In this document: piece after piece, positions 1-11,060 of the stretch
How positions within the stretch are numbered: position 1 is the first letter of the stretch
How the letters are laid out: every line of letters begins with the position of its first letter
Assembly (NCBI GenBank): GCA_964019425.1
Contig: OZ025813.1
Coordinates: 248,001 to 312,000 of the forward strand
Source: Flectonema sp. DT1601
Taxonomy: Eukaryota > Euglenozoa > Diplonemea > Diplonemida > Diplonemidae
Length of the DNA stretch: 64,000 nucleotides
Direction: 5' to 3'
The notes under the pieces: model-generated
Seen by the model: the letters and a program-made list of their open reading frames with translations, nothing else
The model's database searches: none
What the model was told of the DNA's origin: nothing
Program-made: the position numbers and the translations under genes

Positions 1-92
1 AGTATTACTACAGCGCACAGGGAAAATAGCTAACATTACATAATAAATAAACGGCTCTTAATCTGAAGAGTTTCTTCTCCGACTTCGTTGGT

Positions 93-123
<31 letters not shown>

Positions 124-3100
124 CAGATATCACTGTTGTTGAGATTCCCTAACCTCAGCCATAGAATCTACTCAGAACAAATTCAGAAAGAATTCTTTGT
201 CTGACAATTAATACACCAAAAAGGAATCGCGCGAAATAATAAAAGAATTGAAATAAAAGAAAAAGTTCTTTTCCAGCCAAGAACAACGGATATCCGACGT
301 CACAAAGACTTCTCACTGCTGAGTTTGCTTACCAAGCATTGCTACGGATTTGATTTTTTTTTTTTTTTTTTTGTATTTTTGAACGCGATGTAAGATCTAA
401 ACATGATTGATCTGCATCCCATCGATGAACTATCGGTGATTTTTTTTTTTTTTTTTCACGAATACTTTATATTCGTTCCCTCGACCTAAAATGTTCAGCA
501 TACGAGCAGCAGACATAATTTTACGATTTTTTTTTCGTTTAGTAACTTTACTCAAAAAAAAAAAAAAAAGATCATGGTGTTGTTAGCCAGGAACTAGGAC
601 TCTGACTAACATAAGAAGGAAAGTGCGTTAACTTAATCGAAGAAAACGAGTATCGAGATAAACACCTGATGACAGAAGCAGAGACGGCTGATAACGCCAA
701 TTTTCATGCCAGTCAAAGTAAGGAACTCATTAAGAAACGATAACGTTTCATTAATGGAATAAACCTACACAACTATAGAATATACAACGTGTGTATATGC
801 GTAGTTTCGAGCACAAGGGGGTACCAGAAAAAAAATGGAAATAAAATTGCTTGATTGATTGGTGAGTTGTTGTTTTTCTTTTTTTTTTCTCTTTTTCGTT
901 ATTAAAAAGACTACCGTAATTATCATCCAATTATTGCGCAATTTGCACTCGTGAAAAAAAAAAAAAAAAAAAAAAAAGAGATTCTCTCAAAAATGTTAAG
1001 GGTCAGACCTGCCTTAGCCAGGATGGGCAAGCCAGAAATAGAGAGTCGACTCTTATGGTGGATAACATCCACCACAAAAATGTTAAAAAAGAAAAATCCC
1101 TAAAAACTGCATCGCAAACGATAACATCTGTGTGACGTACCACAGCAATTTAGTATCTCAAGGACTAACGCAAGTTGCTATCAAACTCATGATGGTGAGT
1201 TGAGAACCGATTACAGTGACCTATTTCATTCAGATAATGAATAAGCTTCCTAAACAGATGAAAGTCTTTCTCACTCAAGAGGGCAAGCTGGAATTGATGG
1301 AGTGTGCCTGCTACCTCAAAAATAAGACAGCACTACAAAACGTTCGTAACAACAAAGTGATGTTACAAAAGATGACGCTCGATTATCTCAAGAAATACTA
1401 TTGAGAAGTACACTACCAACAAAATTAATTGTGCAATTAACAACGAGATATAAACGGATTTTTCACTCTTTGTATTTTCCAACTATAAAGTGGAACACCC
1501 AGTCCCTTGCAACGAGCTATAAACACAGCCAAGTATGTAAGGACCCGTTCTCGCATATGGGTCTACGGAGATGTTTTATTTATTATTTTCGTTTTTCCCT
1601 TTCTTTTCATTCATCATATTACAATGTACTCCAACTAGAAAAACGACAATATCCACCCGGAAAGAAACTGATGTTACGGTCAGCCTTTCCAAATTTTTGG
1701 GGGAAAATAAAAAAAAAAAAAATTAAAAAAAAATTTAGGAAAAAAAAGGGGGGCTGTATTGATTATGATTAAGCGTTGAATATTAAACTTGTCATTCTCA
1801 CTTAGAAGGTAATCAAAAAAAAAAAAAAAAAAAAAAAAAAAGGAATGGAATGGAAAAAAAAAGGAATGGAAGTAAAAAAAAAGACTCCACAAATGGAGTA
1901 AAAATAATTTTCCGAGACCTACGAACATGTCAGTGCGGAGGATGCAAGTGATATCATTCTACTTATGTAACATCGCTAAACGATACTTTACAACGACTTT
2001 ATTGAAAGTAACAACTTTTACTATCACTTTTATTTTAAATGTCATCCATTCAGCAAAATTTAATAAAATAAATTAAAAAAAAAAAAAAAAAAAAAACACT
2101 AAGTATTAATTTCTTTTTTTTTTTTTTTTGGTTTAAATAAAAACACGCAACCTCTGACAGATAAAAATCCAGATAATAATAATAAAAAGACTGGGAAAGA
2201 AACAAAAGACGAGAGAGAGAGGGAAATATATCTTGTATAAATTGCATCATAACTATTAAAAAAAACCAGGAATCTCTGGATTTTTTGTCCAAGAAAAAGT
2301 CAAGCAAATTAGTCGAACTTAATAGTAAGTTTTTCTTATTAAAAAACTATTTTTAAAAAAAAAAAAGTGAAGGGAAGAAAAGTAAGTTTTTTACAACTAA
2401 TAAACATGTTTTACGATGGTCCTTCAAAACTTTGAGGGAACTTTTTTTTTTTTTAGGGGTTTCCGGGGGTTCAGGACACTGTATGTGATCAACGAAAGTC
2501 TACACAAAAAGTGACAATAAAGTCGTATTTCCTCCTTAAACTCACATGAATTGTCACCAAACCCCTTTACTGATTTCGACTGGATTTCATTGGGAGGTTC
2601 CGAAATTTTGAGGGTCCATCTATGTAAAGAGACAAAAAGAAAAAAAAAAAAAAAAGTTTTGAGGTCACATTTTATTTATTTCAATAATTTGGGAATTTTT
2701 TTAAAATATTTTAGCAATCAAGGATTCAGGTAAAAAAAGAAGCTCCTGAACCTTGACAAAAAAAAAAAAAAATAAGGGGAATGGAAATGGGAAGAGGTTT
2801 AAAAAAAGAAAACGTTTACAATACTGTAAAAGAGAACATAATAGGATAAAAATAGTGGCTTGGGGGGAAAGAAAAAAAACTAGGATCCAAATAATAAAAG
2901 AAATAATTGTTTAAAAAAAAAAAAAAAAAAAAAAAGAATAAGATTATGGTACACAAATATATTACCCCGAATCAAGCAAGGTCATTCAGGCTAAATATAC
3001 CAATTAACGTATTTTGTGTTAGAAAAAGATGGCTAACAATAAGAGAGCCAAGGCCAGGTACCAAACAAGAGTACATTCGCGGAAGACAACTACACTCAAA

Positions 3101-6100
3101 ATTAGTTACGCTGCCCCTGTTCACTTTCACCCGAGCAACACTTGTTGCTGTTAACGAAAACGAAAGGAAGGCGCGGTACTTAGCCCCAATAAAAAAAAAA
3201 AAAGAGAGAAACAGCAAAGCAGAGGAGGAAAATTATGAACAAACAAAAAAACGAATACCACTTCGACAACGCGCGCTACTTTATTATTATTATAATTTTA
3301 TTATTTTTTTTTTTTTTGAAAAAATTCAACACCTCAGAAGGAAGAAATGAAGCCGAAGTGGTTTGAACAGGACCATAAGGCGGTAATGAATCTTTTAACA
3401 TTGATACTATTATTCACAGCTATTACTCTGCCAAAACGATCTTTTTTTTACGCGTGTACTGTGCTTAATCGCACTACGGGGCTGAGTTATTATGTAACTC
3501 CGTGCAGTTTCGCAGAAAGGGAAATCGCGGATATACATTTCGTGTGAGGCAGAAGTGGAGACACAAACAAAAAAAAAAAAAGAACAGATTTAATCACATT
3601 AAAAAAAAAATTTACTAATGTGGAAACACAAATCATCGAACGGGTAAAAAAATTAATAAATAAATAAAAAAAGAATTAAAAAAATGGTTTTCTAAATAAC
3701 TAAACCATGATGAACGATCTTTTGATTCTTTTTATTTTTTTTTTTTCTAAATCGGAAGCGGGAATATTAAAAAAAAAATGATTTTTTTATTATTAACATT
3801 TCAGCACCGTAATCTGAGTCTGCTTTTTTATTTCTTTTTTTCTAGGCAGATGCTATGACAGCATCATATCCAATTTATAAGAAAGTTCTTCACTGTGTAG
3901 GATTCCTGATATCTTCAATTGAATGCCATTCTTGGTAAAAACTTGCCACCAGATGCAAGAAACTGGTACAAACTATAATTTTAAGTGTATAAATAAGTTT
4001 TTTTTTTTTTTTTTTTATTATTTATTTATTTTCTATGGGAGGGGTACCCAATAAACCATCAAATAGCTGGAACCATAAAAGGAGTTATAAAAAGCGAATG
4101 ATTGCAGGCATTGGGGATATCGTTTTCCTCTACCTATTCCCAAACTTTAAATGGGCGTGAACACAGGGTTGCTCAATTGACCCCCGACGAAGAATCCTGG
4201 TTCCAAGTGGGCCACTTCTGGTAAGCAGCGATGTCGGATGAACCGAGTACAGACGTCGATAATTTTTCTTTTTTTTTTTTTTTAGATATAGAATTTCAAC
4301 CAATACATTACTGCGCATATAATATAGCAAACTATAGAGCATCGGGTAAGCTCTATAGCTCTACGAAGCAGCAGCAACGTAAACCTGGTTAGGATTGTTA
4401 TGCAATTCTGGTGGGAATTCCCGAACACAGCATGCTATCCACTTTGTCTGATTGTAGACAAAAATTACTGATCTGAAATGCACGGAATGAACTATGCAGG
4501 GAAAAAAAAAAAAAAAAGTTTTTTAGGTAATAGTAATATTAGAAAAACAATAAAATAAAATAAAATAAATTTAAAAAAAAAAAAAAGGACAAAAAACCTT
4601 TCATTTTTTTTTTTTCGTGATGTATATACTTTTTTTTTTGGGCTAAATTACCGTCAAAATGGGTAAATTGTTAGTCAGTTAATTTGTTACTTCTTTTTTT
4701 GGGGGTCTTATACGAATAGGTTAATTAATAGGAGACAACAACGTGTGAGAGGAGGACTTCAGTGGATATGATTTTTTTCGAAGTCTTATGTACTATTGCA
4801 ATACAGGTTAAACTAAGCTTCTTTTTTTTTTTTTTTTTTTTTTTTTCCTTCCCATTGTCCTCCCCTCTCCACATTGCCAACTGCGTCTTAAGCCACCGAG
4901 TTGCGTGAGTCCGCGTAAGCGCTATTATTGATCCGACGTTGAGTCGCGAACTGTGCGTGTGTTTGTGTGTGTGTGTTGTGCGGAAATACTATGAATAGTA
5001 TATAAATATAAATTAAAAAAAAAAGAAGACCAATAACAAAAAGAAGCAGAGTGGACCACATAATTAATTACACAGAGAGGTTTTGAATGCCAACTATTTT
5101 TTTTCTTGATTGCAGATTGACATAAACCCGGGAATGGAACCACAGGAAACAGTCGTTATATTTAAGTAAAGTCAACATCTGTGACCAGAGACTCTCACCG
5201 TCGCTGTGACGTAGAGTTTACAGCTCTCTGTTATAAAGGATAGAATTGCAATTGAAGTTTCGCTTTCGAGAGGAAAAATCCTCTGAAATCGAAAACATAA
5301 AAATATAAAAAAAAAACCTATAGTGGAGAGTGATGAAACAACTTTGCATCATTCAGCAAAGTTATTATTTATTTATTATTTTTTTTTTTTTTTGCTTGTT
5401 TTCTTCTTATGTTGTGAGTCAAAAAAAAAAAAAAAACTAAACTAAATTTAATCACTCACACGTGAATATAGTCATCGCTCTTTTGTTCGCGATATCTTCT
5501 TGTGTGGAATATATTAGTACTGTATATTTTTTTTTTTTCAGACTCACTGCCTGCATAAGGCAAACAGTATGTATGTATATTCGAAGGCCAAACTAATACT
5601 ACAAGCAGACAATGCGATGTTTTTTCTCTTCCTTTTATTAAAGAAAAAAAAAAACATCAGTCTCGGTTTTTATTTTTTTTTTGGTCCTTTTTTTTCAATC
5701 AATTTTTCTCTGACTCTCGAGGGAAAGAATTCTTCGCAAGGTACAAGAAAACCAAGAAGGGGAAAAAGAAGAAGAAAAAAACTACCACCTTGATTAGACG
5801 GACATTCAGCACTAGTTTTTTTTTATTTTTTTATATTTTACTTTTGCGTTGCGTAAACGGTAAAGGAATAATAATAAAAAAGTTTAAAAAAAAAAAAAAA
5901 AAAAAAAATGACTGATATAAGAAATCAAGAAAATTAATTTGCTTAACTTGAAAGAATAAGATAACGATACCTGCGTAATTGAAACGGGCGTAGATATGTA
6001 ATTGAAAAACTTCTGTTACAGGGATTAGAGGGGGAGAAAAAAAAAAAAAAAAGTCGAGGCAGACAACACTAATTATATTACCTTGTTTTTTTCCTTTTGT

Positions 6101-6251
6101 AAAAGTAATTCGAGATTTTTGATATTTTTACTTTTTTTTTTTTTTTTTTTTTGTGTTTGCCTTCGAGTTACCAAAGCAAAGCAAAGCAAAATAAAACCTC
6201 AGCAGTTACATTTTTCATTAAGGCAAAGCAATTCCCCATCGACGCCCACTT

Positions 6252-6283
<32 letters not shown>

Positions 6284-6590
6284 CTCCATAAAACCACATC
6301 AAGAAATTCACATCATTCCGACAGTAGATTGTCGCTATTTTAGATGTGCTGCAACGGGTGAGAGATCTATCACTCCAATGCTATTCGATATTGAGTATGG
6401 TAACGCTTGGTATGTCTCAGTAGAAGTAGCAGGCACTTTAAGGTAATAGATAATTCACGAAACGCTAATACAATAAGTCAACTTATCCTGCGTTTCTGCT
6501 ATCAAATCTCACGAGTGGGGTGGTGGTTAGTAAATGAGGGTCAATCAGAAATGTCCTTGAAAGAATTTCTTTCCTTGACTGAATAGAAAT

Positions 6591-6623
<33 letters not shown>

Positions 6624-7419
6624 CGGACTGAATCAACAATATAAAGCAAAAAATTGTTTAGCAGTTCAGTCCCCAGTTCTGGGGACACACATCCATGGTT
6701 CTTACCATCACATAAAGGCATATAGACAAGGGAGTATTTCTAACAAAGAGCGCTCAAGAAGGCTTAATGACACACGTCAGTTCCCTACAGCAAAAAGTGT
6801 TCATACTGAGAGCGCTCTTTCAAGCAGAATGACAGCAACTCCTAAGAAGAATAATAATAATTTTAGTTAGTTAGAAATAAGATAACTTGAAGGGTTAATA
6901 TCCCACAACAATAAAAAAAAAAAAAAAAAAAATTCTTTTTTAAAAAATGGCGTTCGTTTTTTTGGTAAAGGTATCACTGTGAGCGCGGCTGGAACTCGCA
7001 GTCTCTTTTTTTTTTTTTTTTTTTTTTTTTCCATTGAAATGTTTCATAAATCAGAAGAAGCAACCCACACTACCTAATCAAAGAAAGACGGAGTGCGGTA
7101 AAATGCTGCTTGTCCTGTTGCAAAAAAACGAGGTCAGCGTAGTACAGAAAAGAACCATAATTAGCAATCATAGGTTAAAAAAAAGATTTGAATGTTGACA
7201 AGGGAAAAAAAAAAAAAAAATAGGGGGGGGAAAAAAAAGTCACAAATGACATAATGTTCTAGCTTACTAAGTGCAAAATGAAACGACAGGGAAATTCTAC
7301 AATCGGGGGGTGTGAGATGTACACAATGTTTTAATTTGTCTGCCTATACTAAAGGTCGGTATCAAACTTGTACAGTTACCTTTATCTCTTTTCTGATTAC
7401 AATAACTTACTACTTGCTA
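1..7419. other. Gene-poor, homopolymer-rich region downstream of AC1
   Basis: No convincing gene is seen on either strand over 7.4 kb. Open frames here are short and mostly cross A or T runs, giving Lys- or Phe-rich translations unlike any protein family. Runs of 15-27 A or T recur every few hundred bases, for example A at 94-123 and T at 6597-6623. A few stretches have more balanced composition (2940-3290, 4080-4480, 6340-6560), but no protein or RNA family was recognised in them. A GT microsatellite lies near 4957-4978. A non-coding RNA cannot be excluded by eye. Confidence 0.6.
1040..1075. other. Perfect palindrome followed by an 8-bp hairpin
   Basis: AGAGTCGACTCT at 1042-1053 is a perfect 12-base palindrome. 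It is followed by a perfect hairpin at 1056-1074, with stem TGGTGGAT, loop AAC and stem ATCCACCA. The surroundings (about 995-1075) are more GC-rich than nearby DNA. It could be part of a small structured RNA or chance. No family is recognised. Confidence 0.35.
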
Positions 7420-10400
7420 TCAAGGAATATAAACAGGAGTTGTGATGGTTGGTATTATTGGTGAATTTACCTCTCCATCAAAGAGTTGCAGAGAAGCACC
7501 TTCCGGTAGATAAGTAAATGTTATCTTTGCGCGGTGTCTTACACTTGCTCCGAGTGACTTCGTATTTTCAGTTGAGCGAAGAATCTTAAGAATTTTCTGT
7601 TTTTTTTTTGTTTGTTATAATTTTTGATAATCTTTTACTACAAAACACAATAATATACATACGGCAACAACAGTATCATTTGAATCCATCGTTGATTCCA
7701 ACTCAATTCTACGTAACGCAGCAGCGTTACCAGCCAACACGTCTCTGAAAGCCTTGTTGTGGGCATCAGCTCCTGTCGCACCCCCATCCGTCACAATTCC
7801 CCAGCCGTCCTCAAGTTGCTTCATCAGGGCAGAGCAAAGCACTTCGTAGATTGCAATTTGCTTGTTCGTCTCACTGTCCAGCCACAAGTCAGCCATTCTG
7901 AGAAAAGGAGAGATCGCAGAATTTGAAATCAATTTGCAGTCGTTGGTGCAGTCAGCGATCACGGCGAATGTTCCCAGCCCGAGAGCCACGTCAGCCGCCG
8001 CCTCCGCAGCTTCGAGCGGACGTCCGAACGCAGTCGCGAAACGTTGCGTGTTGGTACCAACATTTCCGTGAAGGAGGGTCCCAGTTGAGATACCAACCCG
8101 AACAATCGATCCCACTCTCCATTGAATCTGCGAAGCAAATCGAAGTGCAGAAGTGGTGTGCAGTTTGCACGACTTCGAAGCGTTCCAAACAACAGTGAGT
8201 GTCTTCCCAGTCACTCCACCCAACACTCCGTCGGTTTGAACTGCGGCATCGATTGCCACCCTCAGCATTAGATTGTAGTTCTCAAATGCTTTCACGTTGG
8301 TGACATCGCAAAGTCTGCAAACAGCAACTGTAAGCAGCCCACTAGAAAGGGTTAAACCAGTTTTCTTATTCCTACCTACTGTTCTACCACCATCATCGCT
8401 CACACTAGCAGCAACTGAACTGTTTCCAGACATGGTTTTGATTTCTACTTCAATTCCAAGATGTGGCGATGGAGTTGCCAACGTCTCATAAGCAAACTTT
8501 TTAGCTTTCAATCTTGGCGCAAGGGATGCTGGACACAAGATTACAAGGTCAACTTTGCCAATTCCCTTCAGTTCCTGCAATCCAAGATCCTGTAAGACGG
8601 GATTGGCGGCCTCAGACTGACTCAGTTGACCCTTAACCATTTGATGTACTTCCTTACTGATACAGAGGGTTCCAGGAAGGGCCTTCGCCTCCAATCGAGC
8701 AGCCATGTTGACAGTAGACCCGCGATAGTCAACTCTACCCGTCAGAGGGTTCTCTTCAACTCCAGCATCTCCAACATGGCAACCCATACGAAGTCTTAGT
8801 CCGTTCCACACAGGCAACGCGTCAGTCGATCTGTGGTACTGCGGAGTTAGTTCCAAGTCAGAAGGCCATTTCTGTTTCACAAACTCTTCCTGAGTCTTCA
8901 GACAGAATGTGATCGCATCGATTTTGTTGCTGAATGAGATCATGAAAGCGTCTCCAATTGTTTTAACTTCATACCCATTGTACTTTGAGAGTGCACTTCG
9001 AATGCAGGTGTTGTGCATTTCGAGGGCATCGTTCATCGCTGCAGAAGCGCGTGCCCACAATGCTGTTGAAGACACGATGTCTGTAAACACCACAGCAACG
9101 TTACCCGTAGGAGGAGGTACTTCGACTGCTTGCGTTCCCTCGAGGACAGCTGTTGGGACGTACGCTTTGTACTCCTTCAGATTGCGAACCATCTTTTCGA
9201 AACTGGTTTGCATCGAATTCACTTCATAGAATACAGTTTTAACAGTTTCTGTTTCTAAGTTCATCTCCGAAACCTTTCGCATCTCGTGTTTGAGATTGTC
9301 AAGTGGCTGGAGCATTTTTCTACCGATAACAACGGAGAAGAGTACCAATACCGCAGCGACAGCTAAAATAACAATAATCATTATTCTCTTATCTTTGTTA
9401 ATTTGATCTTCAATATCATCGTAGGCAGCGTTAACTGACTTCCGAGAGGCTTCCTGACGCCTTTGGGTCTCACCGACTACGAACTCCATGTCAATAGCAG
9501 AGACGAGCCACCAGTCTAAACCCTGTTCTTCTAATTTGATTGATGAAACTTGAACCAAGAAATTAGCACCCACAGCGTTTACGACTATTGCGTTCTTGTC
9601 CTTTTCGACAGTTGCGTATGTACCGGGTATTCTATGAACACCTCTTGCAATGTTTCTGATGTGAGGATCAGTAGCGTTGACATCACGCAACAATACTGGT
9701 TGAGTACTGTTAGTGAGGTCAGCTGTTGCAATAGAGTTAATGTTTGTTCCGTGTGACACGGCTGGTAGTAAATACTCTTGTTCTTGTAATCCGAATTGTT
9801 CTACTAGTCCCCTTTTTTGTGCAAACTCATAAAGTGGATCCCTGTTCACCACTGTAAACAGGTATATTTCTGCTCCAGTGTCATTCAATGTTTTAAGAGC
9901 AAGTTCTCTAAATATTTTAGACATCTTTGGAAGGGTGAGAGAGACGGTAAACATAACATTGTAACCGCTCACTGGATCAAGATGAGCTGAAGTGAGTGCT
10001 ACGCCAGCAAATTCAGTTTCAACGATAACACCACCCCACTGTGGCTTATCATACTTCAGATATCCCTCGCGGTACATATGAGCCGCTGTGACACCAGTGT
10101 TGAAGTCGTGTTCAATTCCAAGCGGTGTTTGTATTCCACCATCGTGCGGTTTTGCGAGACCAGCATCACCAATAGCGCCCTTGGACCCGTCGACTTCAAA
10201 TGCAATTGTCACACCTATTTGAAGATTCTTGTAAAGATGAAATAATCTCACGAGTTTACCATTCGTATCTGAAACCATCACCCCGACAATTGCGACTCCC
10301 GAATCAGATAATGTGTCGAGTGTGTACAAAAAAGTTGATCTTCTACTATACATGTATTCCCAAGTACTCTTATCAGCGGATTGGTTACCATACATGTATG

Positions 10401-10740
10401 ATTGGTAACATATTTGCCTTGCAGTTTCGGCAACGTTTAAAATTTGAATAACACTGTCAGTGATCGCAGCAGAACTGAACGACAACAAGTCTAAACTAAC
10501 CGATGAGAGAGACTGTTCCGTTTCTTTAAAATAAACTTCCGAAGTGACCTTACCATGATTCTGAGTATCACTCAAGGCTGAGTCATATGATGTGATTGCG
10601 ACCGCTGCTGTTACACCTGCTGCTGTTGCCACTGACCACAAACACAATGCAATCACCATGGCTCTGATACTCACTAATTGCGTCAGCCTCGACCCCGTTC
10701 CCGAAAGCGAATCCGAATCGGCTGCATCGAAAGTTTGCAT
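7420..10740 (-). CDS. Receptor-type adenylate cyclase AC1 (Cache-like sensor, active plus degenerate cyclase domains)
   Basis: Predicted to make cAMP from ATP at the cell membrane in response to an outside ligand. It has two exons, 10740-7663 and 7596-7420, with a 66-nt intron at 7597-7662 (donor GTATGT, acceptor AAACAG); the join keeps frame and gives 1084 residues. Order: short cytosolic N-terminus; membrane segment about 28-50; outer region about 51-450 ending in the Cache-like WWLVSAID motif; membrane segment about 453-475; HAMP-like helix; cyclase domain about 550-740; second cyclase-like domain about 800-960; tail. The first domain has the metal Asp in VVFTDIVSST and the second Asp in TIGDAF. 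Lys in YEVKTIGD and Asp in RVDYRGS point to ATP rather than GTP. Asn and Arg in NMAAR are the usual transition-state residues. The second domain lacks these. The start ATG lies 14 nt after a CAG following a C-rich tract. The last exon differs from those of AC2 and AC3. Confidence 0.88.
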
Positions 10741-11060
10741 CGATGCCTATTACTCTGGTGAGGGGGGTGATAATGTTATTTTAATGCATCCTACCAACTG
10801 TTTATTACAACTCACTACTATCGTGTAATCAAATAGTGATACAACCTGAAGAGAGGGGGAAAACAATTATTTAATACAAAAGAAGATGATCAGCAGTTTA
10901 AACTTGTTCGAAGACGCTTTCTTAGTCCTTATTCGCTAAATATAAAAACTAATTCAGCTGAAAGTGATGTCGCTCGTAGAACAGGAGGGGTAACCGCAAA
11001 CAGACAAGTACAAGGAAGAATATGACTTTTGCGAAGCGTATGCTTGTCCACTTGGCTCTT
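10741..11060 (-). repeat. 5' flank of AC1, copied upstream of AC2
   Basis: About 280 bases upstream of the AC1 start (10741-11020) match 19460-19737 upstream of AC2 almost base for base. Weaker similarity continues near 11200-11400 versus 20200-20380. The AC1-AC2 duplication therefore included the upstream region. On the minus strand it contains a C-rich tract and CAG (complement of 10755-10757) 14 nt before the ATG, a possible splice acceptor for the 5' end. Confidence 0.8.

Noticed and set aside
2907-3350. 147-codon plus-strand frame with a balanced middle part
   Set aside because: Both ends are homopolymer-derived and the middle resembles nothing known. An opposite-strand frame of similar quality covers it.
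7862-9229. Plus-strand open frames opposite the cyclase domains, repeated in AC2-AC4
   Set aside because: They mirror the minus-strand coding sequence and recur only because that sequence is copied. The minus frame carries the full conserved motifs.
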